A stretch of DNA of 64,000 bases from Roseococcus sp. SDR (GCF_019083995.1 NZ_JAHRCU010000006.1:124001-188000), one strand, 5' to 3'. Shown: positions 37,922 through 46,602, counted from the first letter of the stretch. The notes: a model not told the origin generated them from the sequence alone. Made by a program: numbers and translations.

Positions 37922-39172
37922 TCAGAGGGGACAATCGGCCCGCCGCTCCAGACGCATGGGCAAGCGCTCGGCCAGCGAGAGTGTCAGCCCTGCGCGCGGC
38001 ACCACGGGTGGCCCGGGCAGCGGGCGCAGCCGAACGCGCCGCGCGAGATGCGCGAGCACCCGCATGGCGGCCTGCATGGTGAAGGCCTCGCCCACGCAAT
38101 GCCGGGCACCGAGGCCGAAGGGAAGGTAGGTGAAGGGCCTGGGCGGCGGCGCGTCGGGCAGGAAGCGCGCCGGACGGAACTCATCCGGCGCCTCCCAATG
38201 GTCGGCGTGGCGGTGCACCAGCCAGGGCGACACGAAGGCGATGCTGCCCTTGGGCACGGGCAGCACGCCCACCTGCGTCGCCCGCCCCGCCACGCGCGCG
38301 ATCAGCGGCAGTGGCGGATAGAGCCGCAGTGCCTCCTGCAGCACGGCGCGCAGCCAGGGGCCGTCCTCGTTGCCGGAATCGAGTTCCGCGTGCAGCGCCG
38401 CCTCCACCTCCGGTGCCTGGCCCAGCAGGAAACACGCGGCCGCGAGCAGGCCGGAGAGCGCCTCATGACCGATGGCGAAGAGCGAGATCGCCTCATCCCG
38501 CGCGCCCGCCTCCGGCAGCGCGGCGGCGAGCCCCTGCCCGCTTTTCCGCGCCTGCGCCAGCAGCGGCTCGACCAGGGCGCGGATGCGCTTCGCATCGCCG
38601 CCGAGGCGCAGCCGCACCAGCGGCTCCGGCAGGGCCAGGAGGGTGACGAGCCCGGCCCCGCTGATCTTGCCGCGATAGGCACGGGCGAGGCGAATCATCT
38701 CGCGCGGGTCATCCGCCGCGCTGCCGAAGATCAGGCGCAGCAGCAGGCTGGCCGAGATCCGCTCCATCTCGGCGATCACGTCGAGCGTCGCGCCCGCGGG
38801 CCAGGCGGCCCAGTCATCCGGCGTGCTCTCCAGCGCGCCCGCCATGGCGCGCTCCACCCCCGCGCGCCGGCCCGCCCAGGCCCTGCCCTCTGCCACGAAG
38901 AGCCCCTCGCCCAGCAGCGGCACGAGCAGCTTGGAGAGCTGTGCGGGCTTGGCCGCGAAGACCTCCGCCTGCGTCACCAGCACCGCCTCGATGGCGGCCG
39001 GGCGGTTGAAGACGATCAGCTTCTGGCCCAGCGCCTCCAGCAGCGTGCCGGAATTGCGGAACATCTCCTCGCCCCAGACCTCCAGCAGGCTGCGGCTGGC
39101 CTTGGCGAGAAGCTCGGTGGCCGGGATGTCGCCGCGGTGGCGCGGCGGGACGGGCGGCGTCGTGCCGCTCAT
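37922..39172 (-). CDS. Cytochrome P450, atypical I-helix
   Basis: 416 residues. Haem ligand Cys359 lies in FGLGARHCVGEAF, the K-helix ExxR is in LQEALRLYPPLPLIAR, and the PERF-like motif is FRPARF. The I-helix reads LFAIGHEALSG, where most P450s have AGHET(T/S); the oxygen-activating threonine is replaced by alanine. No redox partner gene is adjacent. It forms an ATGA overlap with the YdfG-like SDR, so the two are co-translated and may act on the same compound. Substrate unknown. Confidence 0.88.
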   Translation of the reverse strand: MSGTTPPVPPRHRGDIPATELLAKASRSLLEVWGEEMFRNSGTLLEALGQKLIVFNRPAAIEAVLVTQAEVFAAKPAQLSKLLVPLLGEGLFVAEGRAWAGRRAGVERAMAGALESTPDDWAAWPAGATLDVIAEMERISASLLLRLIFGSAADDPREMIRLARAYRGKISGAGLVTLLALPEPLVRLRLGGDAKRIRALVEPLLAQARKSGQGLAAALPEAGARDEAISLFAIGHEALSGLLAAACFLLGQAPEVEAALHAELDSGNEDGPWLRAVLQEALRLYPPLPLIARVAGRATQVGVLPVPKGSIAFVSPWLVHRHADHWEAPDEFRPARFLPDAPPPRPFTYLPFGLGARHCVGEAFTMQAAMRVLAHLARRVRLRPLPGPPVVPRAGLTLSLAERLPMRLERRADCPL

Positions 39173-39918
39173 TCCTTGTGGACGCGCAGCGGGCCGAAGG
39201 CCTGGCCCACCGGCATCATCTGCAGCGTGTTGATGTTCACGCGGGCCGGCAGCGTCGCGCACCAGTGCACGGCCTCCGCCACATCCTCGGGCGTCAGCGG
39301 CTCGGCCCCGGCATAGACGCCGGCCGCCTTCGCATCGTCGCCATGAAAGCGGACATTGCTGAACTCCGTGCCGCCGACGAGGCCCGGCTCGATGTCGGTC
39401 ACCCGCACCTTGGTGCCCCAGAGATCAGCCCGCAGGTTCAGGCTGAAATGGCGGACGAAGGCCTTGCTCGCGCCATAGACATTGCCGCCGGGGTAGGGAA
39501 ATTCGCCCGCCGTCGAGCCCAGGTTGATGATGTGCCCGCGGTTGCGCGCCACCATCCCCGGCAGCACCGCGCGCGTCACATACATCAGGCCCTTGATGTT
39601 GGTGTCCACCATCGCGTCCCAGTCATCGAGGTCCGCCTCCTGCGCGCCGGCAAGGCCGAGGGCGAGGCCCGCATTGTTCACGCAAACGTCAATCTCGGCC
39701 CAGTCGGCCGGCAGGCCCGCGATGGCGGCAGCCACCGCGGCGCGGTCCCGCACGTCGAGCACGAGCGGCAGGAGGCGATCGGCGCCCAGTTCCGCGCGCA
39801 GCGTCTCCAGCCGTTCCGCCCGGCGCCCGGCCGCGATGATGCGCGCGCCCGTGCCGGCGAAGCGCTGGGCGATGACGCGGCCGAAGCCGGCGGTGGCGCC
39901 GGTGACGAGGATGATCAT
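39169..39918 (-). CDS. YdfG-family NADP-dependent SDR
   Basis: 249 residues, matching the length of E. coli YdfG (3-hydroxy acid/L-allo-threonine dehydrogenase). It has TGATAGFGRVIAQRF for cofactor, NNAGLALGL, GSTAGEFPYPGGNVYGASKAF with the catalytic Ser, Tyr and Lys, and DIEPGLVGGTEFSNVRFHGD (DIEPGLVGGTEFSNVRF). It oxidises 3-hydroxy acids or serine-like compounds with NADP. The ATG at 39918 starts MIILVTGA. It heads a two-gene unit with the P450. Confidence 0.88.
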   Translation of the reverse strand: MIILVTGATAGFGRVIAQRFAGTGARIIAAGRRAERLETLRAELGADRLLPLVLDVRDRAAVAAAIAGLPADWAEIDVCVNNAGLALGLAGAQEADLDDWDAMVDTNIKGLMYVTRAVLPGMVARNRGHIINLGSTAGEFPYPGGNVYGASKAFVRHFSLNLRADLWGTKVRVTDIEPGLVGGTEFSNVRFHGDDAKAAGVYAGAEPLTPEDVAEAVHWCATLPARVNINTLQMMPVGQAFGPLRVHKE

Positions 39919-40011
39919 GCGAGGGCTCCGTTCAGTTTGGCGCAAGCCTTGGTTCAGGCGGGATCAAGGCAGGCCCCTGTAATGCCCCGCCCCGCCGGGA
40001 CTTGAAACCTT

Positions 40012-40042
40012 CCGACAGATGAACCAAATGTCATCTTGTCGG
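40012..40042. promoter_or_regulatory. Imperfect inverted repeat in the ydfG-like/efflux divergent region
   Basis: CCGACAGATGA and TCATCTTGTCGG pair with a single-base bulge around 8 bp. It lies about 135 bp upstream of the efflux operon start and 94 bp upstream of the SDR start. It could be an operator for a metal-responsive regulator, but no such regulator gene is nearby. Confidence 0.3.
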
Positions 40043-40177
40043 CCGGCGCTGGAGATCGCAGGCATGCGGCACGCCCCACCAGTCCAAGGGGCCTGTTGAG
40101 CCGACTTCCGGAATCGCTCCGGGACCCTGAGCGCTGAGCCGTGCGCTCTCCAGAGGACCTGTATTTGGAGAGTCGTG

Positions 40178-41314
40178 ATGCCCGTCCGCATCGCGCGCCG
40201 CTTGTGCGCGCCCATGCTTCTGCTTGCCGCCCTGCAACCGCCAGTGGCGCGCCCCGCCCTCGCGCAACCCGGCACGCCCGATATCCAGATCCGCCTGGAT
40301 GACCGTCAGTTCCGCGCCGGCGGCTTCGAAATCGGCCGCGTCGAGCCCGAGACCGGCCCCTCCGAAATCCTCCTCCCCGGCCAGGTGGTGGTGCCGCCGA
40401 CGCAGCTCCGTGTCATCGCCGCCCCGGCGGCGGGCCTGATCGAAAGCCTCTTCGTCGCCCCGGATGAGCGGGTGCGCGCCGGCCAGGCCGTGGCCCGGCT
40501 GCGCAGCACCGAGCTGGTGGAGGCGCAGCGCCTCTTCCTCGAGGCCGCGACCGGCGCCGAACTCGCCCAGGAAAAGCTCCGCCGCGACGAAGAGCTGTAT
40601 CGCGAGCGCGTGATCGCCGAGCGCCGCCTGATCGTCACCCGCGCCGAGGCGACGGCGGCCGCCGCCGCGCTGGATGAGCGCACGCAGCTGCTCAACCTCC
40701 TCGGTCTCAGCGATCCGGAGGTGGCGGAGCTGCGCCGCACCCGCCGCATCCAGCAGGGGCTGACGGTGACGAGCCCGGTCTCGGGCGTCGTCCTCGGCCG
40801 CGCCGCGACGCCGGGCGAGCGCGTCGCCCAGGCCGCGCCGCTGATGACCATCGGCGACCTCAGCACCCTCTGGATCAACATCCAGGTCCCACTCTCCCGC
40901 GCGCCCGCGCTGGAAGCCAATGCCCGCGTGCTCGTTCCGGCCCAGGGCGCGGAAGGCTTCGTGCTGCGCATCGGCCGTACCGCCGATGCCGCGACGCAGA
41001 GCGTGACCGCGGTGGCCGAGATGCATCGCGGCGCCGATGCGCTGCGCCCCGGCCAGGCGGTGACCGTGGCGCTGCAGCTGCGCGGCAACGGCATGCCGCA
41101 ATACCGCGTGCCCGCCGGCAGCGTGGTGCGCCACCGTGAGCGCAGCTGGGTCTTCATCCGCACCCCCACCGGCTTCACCGCGCGCCCCGTGACCGTGCTG
41201 AACGAGACGGCGCAATTCACCTCGATCCGCGGCGGGCTCGCGCCCACGGACCAGATCGCCACGCGCGGCCTGCTGGCGCTGCTCGCCGAGCTCTCCGAAG
41301 CGGATGGGGGCTGA
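40178..41314 (+). CDS. CzcB/CusB-type periplasmic membrane-fusion protein
   Basis: 378 residues. A signal peptide (LCAPMLLLAALQPPVARPALA) is followed by a lipoyl/barrel-sandwich domain (VAAPAAGLIESLFVAPDERVRAGQ given as AAPAAGLIESLFVAPDERV), a helical hairpin (about 110-160), and beta-barrel and membrane-proximal domains. It links the RND pump to the outer-membrane factor. GGAGAG is 6 bases before ATG 40178. No Met-rich or His-rich metal-binding stretch is seen, so the metal cannot be named. The pump gene starts 3 bp after its stop. Confidence 0.88.
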   Translation: MPVRIARRLCAPMLLLAALQPPVARPALAQPGTPDIQIRLDDRQFRAGGFEIGRVEPETGPSEILLPGQVVVPPTQLRVIAAPAAGLIESLFVAPDERVRAGQAVARLRSTELVEAQRLFLEAATGAELAQEKLRRDEELYRERVIAERRLIVTRAEATAAAAALDERTQLLNLLGLSDPEVAELRRTRRIQQGLTVTSPVSGVVLGRAATPGERVAQAAPLMTIGDLSTLWINIQVPLSRAPALEANARVLVPAQGAEGFVLRIGRTADAATQSVTAVAEMHRGADALRPGQAVTVALQLRGNGMPQYRVPAGSVVRHRERSWVFIRTPTGFTARPVTVLNETAQFTSIRGGLAPTDQIATRGLLALLAELSEADGG

Positions 41315-41317
41315 ACC

Positions 41318-44300
41318 ATGCTCGGAAAGCTTGTTGATACGGCGCTGCGCCAGCGGCTGCTGGTGCTCATCGCCGCCCTCGGTCTCGCCGTCTGGGGCTT
41401 CCAATCCTACCGGGCCCTGCCGATCGACGCCTTCCCCGACGTGGCGCCGACGCAGGTGCTCGTCTCCATGCGCGCGCCGGGCCTCACGCCGGAGGAGCTG
41501 GAGCGCCGCGTGACCGCCCCGGTCGAGCTCGCGATGCGCGGCATCCCGAACCTCGTCTTCATGCGTTCGGTCACGCGCTTCTCGGTCACGCTGATGACCT
41601 TCGAATTCTCCGCCGGGACCGACATCTACTGGGCCCGCGCCCAGGTGAACGAACGGCTGAACGAGCTGGAGGACCAGCTGCCCGACGGCGTCTCGGGCGG
41701 CCTCGCCCCCATCATCACGCCGCTCGCCGAGATGCTGATGTTCACGCTGGAGGGCGAAAACCTCTCCCCCACCGAGGCGCGCACCCTGATGGACTGGGTG
41801 GTGCGCCCGCAGCTGCGCGCCGTGCCCGGCGTGGCCGATGTGAACGTGCTGGGCGGCTTCGTGCGCACCTATGAGGTCGTCCCCGACCCCGCCGCCATGG
41901 CCGCGCGCGGCATCTCCACCGGCATGCTGGAGGAGGCGCTGGAGCGCAACAACCGCAATGACGGCGCGGGCCGCATCCGCGACGGCGAGGAGGCGCTGCT
42001 GGTCCGCGCCGAGGGCCGCATCCAGTCGCTGGAAGACGTGCGCGCCATCGTGCTCGCCGCCCGCCCCACCGGCGTGGTGCGCGTGGGCGATGTGGCCGAT
42101 GTGCGCTTCGGCGCGCTGCCGCGCAACGGCGTGGTGACGCGCGACGGCGAGGGCGAGGCGGTCTGGGGCATCGTGCTCGGCCTGCGCGGCGCCAATGCGC
42201 GCTCGGTGGTGGAAGGGGCGCGCGCGCGCTTCCCCGCCATCCAGAACGCCCTGCCGGATGGCGTGAACCTCGTCGTCTTCTATGACCGCGCCGACCTGAT
42301 CGGGAAGGCGGTCTGGACCGTGCAGAAGGTGCTGCTGGAGGCGATCGCGCTCGTCGTCGTGCTGCTGATCCTCTTCCTCGGCAACTGGCGGGCGGCGCTG
42401 GTGGTCTCGCTCAGCCTGCCGCTCGCCGTGCTCGTCACCTTCGGGCTGATGAATTACTTCGGCCTCTCGGCCAACATCATGTCGCTCGGCGGCCTCGCCA
42501 TCGCCATCGGCCTGCTGGTGGATTGCGCCGTGGTGGTGGTGGAGAACGCGGCGCATCGCTTCGGCATGGAGAAGATGGCCAAGCTCACCCTCGCCCAGCG
42601 CATCCGCTTCACGGCGGAAGCGACGCGCGAGGTGATGGTGCCCCTCGTCTCGGGCGTCATCATCATCATCGCGGTCTTCGTCCCCCTGCTCTCGCTGCAG
42701 GGGCTGGAAGGCCGGCTCTTCGGGCCGGTCGCGCTCACCATCGCCTTCGCGCTCGTCGCCGCGCTGGCGCTGGCGCTGGCGGTGGTGCCGGTGATGTGCG
42801 CCTTCCTGCTGAAGGGCGGCCACCATAAGGAGCCCTGGCTGGTCCGCAAGCTGCACGCCGCCTATGACCCCTTCCTCGAATGGGCCATGGCGCGCCCCTT
42901 CCGGGTCGCGGCCACCGCCGGCATCGGGCTCGTCCTCGCCGGCCTCGCCTTCACGCGGATCGGCAGCATCTTCATCCCCGTCATGGATGAAGGGACACCG
43001 GTGGTGACGGTGCGCAAGCACCCCACCATCGGCGTCGAGGAAGCCGCCGAGACCGACCAGCGCATCGCGCGCGAGATCATCGCCCGCGTGCCCGAGGTGC
43101 GCGGCATCATGTCCCGCGCCGGCGCCGACGAACTCGGCATCGACCCGGTCGGCCTGAACGAGACGGACATGTTCTTCACCCTCGCCCCGCCGGAGGAATG
43201 GCGGGATGAGGCGAAGCGTGGCGGCACGCCCTGGATCCTCGACCAGGTGCGCCAGGTGCTGGAGGGCTTCCCCGGCACCAGCTTCTCCTTCAGCCAGCCC
43301 ATCGACATGCGCGTGCAGGAGATGATCATCGGCGCGCGCGGCGACGTGGTGATCAAGGTCGTCGGCCCCGACATCCCGGAGCTGAACCGCATCGCGCGCG
43401 AGGTCGCGGCCGCCGTCAACGGTGTCACCGGCAGCGCCGATGTCTTCGCGCTGCGCAACGAGGGCATGAAGTACCTGACGGTCCGCGTGGATCGCCTCGC
43501 CGCCGGCCGCCTCGGCCTGAACGCGAGCGATGTGCAGGAGGCGCTGCGCGTCTGGGTGGATGGCCGCAATGTCGGCCAGGTGCTGGAGGGCGACCGCCGC
43601 ATCCCGCTGCTGCTGCGCGGCGAGGAGGGGCTGCGCCGCTCCGCCGCCGACCTCGCCCGCGTGCAGATCGCACTCCCGGGCGGCGGCACGGTGCTGCTGA
43701 GCCAGGTGGCGGAAATCCGCGAGGAGGAGGGTGCCGTGCAGGTGATCCGCGAACAGGCCGAACGCTTCGCGACGGTGCTGAGCAATGTCCGCGGCCGCGA
43801 CATCGGCGGCTTCGTGGCCGAGGCGCAGGCGCGCGTGGCCGAACGCGTCCAGCTGCCCCAGGGCTACCGCCTCATCTGGGGCGGGCAGTTCGAGAACCAG
43901 CAGCGCGCCCAGGCGCGGCTCGCCATCGTCGTGCCCATCGCGCTCGGCGCCATCTTCCTGCTGCTCTACCTGACCTTCGGCAGCGTGCGGCAGGCCACGC
44001 TGGTCTTCTGCAACGTGCCCTTCGCACTGATCGGCGGCGTGATCGCGCTCTGGGCCTCCGGCGAGTTCATCTCGGTGCCCGCCTCGGTCGGCTTCCTCAC
44101 GCTCATCGGCATCGCGGTGCTGAACGGCGTGGTGCTGATCAGCTACATCAACCGCCTGATCGCGGAGGAAGGCCTCAGCCTCGAACAGGCGGTGCGCGAG
44201 GGGGCGAAGCGCCGCATGACGCCGGTGGTGCTGACGGCGATGATCGCGGCCCTCGCCCTCGTGCCCTTCCTGTTCGCCACCGGCCCGGGCAGCGAGATTC

Positions 44301-45604
44301 AGCGGCCGCTCGCCATCGTCGTCATCGGCGGGCTGGTGACGGCGACGAGCCTGACGCTGATCCTGCTGCCCATCCTCTATGAGCGCTTCGCCCTGCCGCG
44401 GGTGAAGGCGCCGGCGGCGGCGGTGGCGGCGGTGCTGGCCGCGGTGATCCTGCCCATGGGTGCCGCGCAGGCCCAGGGGAATGGGAACGGCCAGCTCGCG
44501 CGGCATCTGGAGGCGGCGCTCGCGCTGGATGCCGGCTTCCGCGGCCTGGAGGCGCAGCGCGGCGCGGCGGCCGCTCGCGGCGCCACCGCGCGTTCGCCCA
44601 TCGCGGGCTCCCCGGCCCTGGGCGGCTCCTTCCGCTCCGGCACGCAGGGGCCGGGCCAGGTGCGCGAGACGGATCTGGAGATCGCGGCCCCCATGTGGCT
44701 GCCGGGCCAGCGCAGCGCGCTGCAGGGCACGGTGGATGGCGCGGTGACCGAGGTGGATGGCCGCATCGCCCTGCGCCGCCTCGAAGTCGCCGGGCTGCTG
44801 CGCGAGGCCTGGTGGGACGCGGCCGAGGCGCGCCGCTCCGCCCAGCTCGCGCGCGAGCGCCTGAACACGGCGCGCGAGATCGCCCGCGACGTGGCCCGCC
44901 GCGCCGATCTGGGCGACATCCCGCCCACCGAGGCGCTGCTGGCGCGCAACGAAACGCTGAGCGCGGAACTTGCCCTCGCCCAGGCCGATGCGGCGGCGGC
45001 GCAGGCCGTCCAGGCCTATCGCACGCTGACCGGCGGGCTGGAGCCGAACCTGCCGGTGGAGACGCCGCGCCAGGCCGCCCGCCACCCGGCGGTGGTTTCG
45101 GCGGAGGCGTCGCTGGCTCATGCGGAAGCACGCCAGCGCCTCGTCGCCGCCACGCCGATGGACAACCCGGAACTCGGCTTCTTCGGCCGGCAGGAGGGCG
45201 GCACGGGAATGAGCGACACGACAAGCCTTGGCCTGCGCGTGCGCATCCCGCTCGCCACGGAGGCCCGCAACGCGCCCCGCCGCGCGGAGGCCGAGAGCGA
45301 CATCACCCGCGCGACGGCCGAACTGACCCAGGCGCGGCGCCTGGTGCAGGCCGCCACCGCCCGCGCCCAGGCCGAGCTGCGCACGAGCGAGGAGGCGCTG
45401 CGCATCGCCCGCCAGCGCCTGGCCCTGGCACGCGAGCAGGAGGCGATCGCGCTGCGCGCCTTCCGCGCGGGCGAGACCGGCACCTTCGACCTGTTCCGCG
45501 TCCGCCAGCTCCGGCTGGAGGCGGCGAATGATGAGGGCGCGGCCAGCATCGCCGCCAGCCGCGCGCGCTCCCGCCTGAACCAGGCGGCGGGGGTGGTGCC
45601 GTAG
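41318..45604 (+). CDS. CzcA/CusA RND pump fused to a TolC-like outer-membrane factor
   Basis: 1428 codons in one frame. Residues 1 to about 1025 are a heavy-metal RND transporter with twelve helices. TM4 reads AIAIGLLVDCAVVVVENA, with Ala, Asp and Glu at the proton-relay positions as in CusA-type pumps rather than CzcA. Residues about 1029-1053 look like a signal peptide (VKAPAAAVAAVLAAVILPM, then AAQAQ), and 1054-1428 form a TolC-family protein (TAREIARDVARRADLGDIPP and the equivalent C-terminal repeat ...GETGTFDLFRVRQ). Normally the outer-membrane factor is a separate gene. An in-frame GTG at 44402 would start a normal 400-residue precursor, but it has no clear ribosome site. Cu/Ag efflux is the best guess. 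Confidence 0.9.
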   Translation: MLGKLVDTALRQRLLVLIAALGLAVWGFQSYRALPIDAFPDVAPTQVLVSMRAPGLTPEELERRVTAPVELAMRGIPNLVFMRSVTRFSVTLMTFEFSAGTDIYWARAQVNERLNELEDQLPDGVSGGLAPIITPLAEMLMFTLEGENLSPTEARTLMDWVVRPQLRAVPGVADVNVLGGFVRTYEVVPDPAAMAARGISTGMLEEALERNNRNDGAGRIRDGEEALLVRAEGRIQSLEDVRAIVLAARPTGVVRVGDVADVRFGALPRNGVVTRDGEGEAVWGIVLGLRGANARSVVEGARARFPAIQNALPDGVNLVVFYDRADLIGKAVWTVQKVLLEAIALVVVLLILFLGNWRAALVVSLSLPLAVLVTFGLMNYFGLSANIMSLGGLAIAIGLLVDCAVVVVENAAHRFGMEKMAKLTLAQRIRFTAEATREVMVPLVSGVIIIIAVFVPLLSLQGLEGRLFGPVALTIAFALVAALALALAVVPVMCAFLLKGGHHKEPWLVRKLHAAYDPFLEWAMARPFRVAATAGIGLVLAGLAFTRIGSIFIPVMDEGTPVVTVRKHPTIGVEEAAETDQRIAREIIARVPEVRGIMSRAGADELGIDPVGLNETDMFFTLAPPEEWRDEAKRGGTPWILDQVRQVLEGFPGTSFSFSQPIDMRVQEMIIGARGDVVIKVVGPDIPELNRIAREVAAAVNGVTGSADVFALRNEGMKYLTVRVDRLAAGRLGLNASDVQEALRVWVDGRNVGQVLEGDRRIPLLLRGEEGLRRSAADLARVQIALPGGGTVLLSQVAEIREEEGAVQVIREQAERFATVLSNVRGRDIGGFVAEAQARVAERVQLPQGYRLIWGGQFENQQRAQARLAIVVPIALGAIFLLLYLTFGSVRQATLVFCNVPFALIGGVIALWASGEFISVPASVGFLTLIGIAVLNGVVLISYINRLIAEEGLSLEQAVREGAKRRMTPVVLTAMIAALALVPFLFATGPGSEIQRPLAIVVIGGLVTATSLTLILLPILYERFALPRVKAPAAAVAAVLAAVILPMGAAQAQGNGNGQLARHLEAALALDAGFRGLEAQRGAAAARGATARSPIAGSPALGGSFRSGTQGPGQVRETDLEIAAPMWLPGQRSALQGTVDGAVTEVDGRIALRRLEVAGLLREAWWDAAEARRSAQLARERLNTAREIARDVARRADLGDIPPTEALLARNETLSAELALAQADAAAAQAVQAYRTLTGGLEPNLPVETPRQAARHPAVVSAEASLAHAEARQRLVAATPMDNPELGFFGRQEGGTGMSDTTSLGLRVRIPLATEARNAPRRAEAESDITRATAELTQARRLVQAATARAQAELRTSEEALRIARQRLALAREQEAIALRAFRAGETGTFDLFRVRQLRLEAANDEGAASIAASRARSRLNQAAGVVP

Positions 45605-45605
45605 C

Positions 45606-45656
45606 GGGAGCATGATCCGCGGAGGCGGCTTCGCCGAAGCGGTGAATCATCCTCCC
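45606..45656. repeat. Hairpin repeat, ATGAT-C...GTGA-ATCAT type
   Basis: GCATGATCCGC at the left and GAAGCGGTGAATCATCC at the right, with a GGCGGCTTCGCC stem-loop in between. The outer arms ATGAT/ATCAT pair and leave C opposite GTGA. A close copy is at 61511-61560, and a left-half copy follows at 45661-45680. Confidence 0.65.
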
Positions 45657-45667
45657 AGGAGGGGAGC

Positions 45668-45721
45668 ATGATCTGCGAGGATTGTGGTCAACCCCGGTTG
45701 ACCACAATCTGCGCGGCATGA
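45668..45721 (+). CDS. Possible 17-residue leader peptide
   Basis: AGGAGGGG lies 4 bases before an ATG that encodes MICEDCGQPRLTTICAA and stops in an ATGA overlap with the next gene. It contains a C-x-x-C pair. The downstream gene has no ribosome site of its own, so translation through this leader could deliver ribosomes to it. However, part of the sequence derives from the repeat copy at 45661, so it may be accidental. Confidence 0.35.
   Translation: MICEDCGQPRLTTICAA
45681..45708. promoter_or_regulatory. Perfect 28-bp palindrome
   Basis: Arms ATTGTGGTCAACC and GGTTGACCACAAT (13 bp each) around CC, ending 9 bp before the next ATG. It can act as an operator for a dimeric regulator or as an mRNA hairpin that hides the start codon. 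No adjacent regulator gene is present. Confidence 0.6.
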
Positions 45722-46479
45722 CCGAGATCAACCCGCGCGATACGCTCGGCCACCGCTGCCTCATGGGCGTGGTGGCCCCGGCCACCAACACCGCCGTCCA
45801 GGCCGAAATGGATGACCTCCGCCTGGAAGGCGTGATCAACGCCCATGCCCGCATCGCCAACCCGGAGCAGCGCGTGGCGGCCGATGCCGATACGCTGGCC
45901 GTGCGCGCCGCCATGGTGGGCGGGCTGATGGGCGCGGTGGAGACGCTGGTGCCCTGCCGGCCGGACCACGTCATCCTCGGCGTCATGGTCGAGAATTTCG
46001 TGGGCGGGGGCGCCGCCGGCGAAGCCCTGGTGCGCGAGGTGGGCGAGCGCCTGCATTGTGGCGTCACCGACTACACCTCCGCCATCCGCATCGCGCTCGA
46101 TGCGCTGTTCGGCCGAAAGGTGCGCATCGGCCTGCTCACGCCCTTCCTGCCGGTGGGCGACGCCGCCGCGCGCCGCATCTTCGAGGAGGCTGGGCATGAG
46201 GTGGTGCGCCTGATCGGCCTGCGCGCGCCGAGCCCCGCTTCGATCGGCCGCGTGCCGCTGGACCGCATGCGCGCCGCCGTCGCTGACCTGAACGTCGCGG
46301 AGGTGGACGCCATCATCCAGGTCGGCACCGGCCTGCCCTTCGCCGGCGTGGCGCGGGCGGCAGAGCGTGAACTGGGCAAGCCGGTGCTGGCCAGCAACCC
46401 GGTCAGCTATTGGCGCGCGCTCAGGGCCTGCGGCATCGCGGACGCCATGCCGCAGCATGGGCGCCTCTTCACCCTCTGA
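45718..46479 (+). CDS. Asp/Glu racemase superfamily protein (maleate isomerase-like)
   Basis: 253 residues resembling maleate isomerases and arylmalonate decarboxylase-like proteins: GVVAPATNTAVQAEM near the start, and KPVLASNPVSYWRALRACGI near the end. In active relatives a Cys stands in each half; here the equivalent places read ILGVMVEN (about 87-94) and QVGTGLP (201-207), with no cysteine. The four Cys present (14, 80, 114, 238) are elsewhere. It may catalyse a different reaction or use other residues. The start ATG at 45718 overlaps a possible leader stop. It stands alone downstream of a palindrome. Confidence 0.75.
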   Translation: MTEINPRDTLGHRCLMGVVAPATNTAVQAEMDDLRLEGVINAHARIANPEQRVAADADTLAVRAAMVGGLMGAVETLVPCRPDHVILGVMVENFVGGGAAGEALVREVGERLHCGVTDYTSAIRIALDALFGRKVRIGLLTPFLPVGDAAARRIFEEAGHEVVRLIGLRAPSPASIGRVPLDRMRAAVADLNVAEVDAIIQVGTGLPFAGVARAAERELGKPVLASNPVSYWRALRACGIADAMPQHGRLFTL

Positions 46480-46501
46480 CGCGAAGCCGCCCGGCCCAAC
46501 G

Positions 46502-46533
46502 AAAAACCCCCCCGACCTTGCGGCCGAAGGGGG
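46502..46533 (-). terminator. Rho-independent terminator of the binding-protein gene
   Basis: On the reverse strand a C5...G7 stem with inner CCTT/AAGG pairing is followed by TTTTT. It lies about 70 bp after the stop of the reverse gene ending at 46603, and also between convergent genes. Confidence 0.65.
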
Positions 46534-46602
46534 CTCAGTCCCGGCTTTCGCCGCGAGTGATCCGGCCCTGTGTCGGGGCCGGACCTTATCTCGTCACCCT
46601 GG

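Noticed and set aside
44402-45604. Separate outer-membrane factor gene starting at GTG 44402
   Set aside because: There is no stop codon between the pump and this GTG and no clear ribosome site, so the fused reading is preferred; internal initiation is kept as an alternative.
40031-45613. Very long open frame (1860 codons) on the reverse strand opposite the efflux genes
   Set aside because: It mirrors the third-position GC of the true forward genes; its product is a low-complexity His/Arg/Ala/Gly mix without motifs, while the forward frame has clear RND and TolC signatures.
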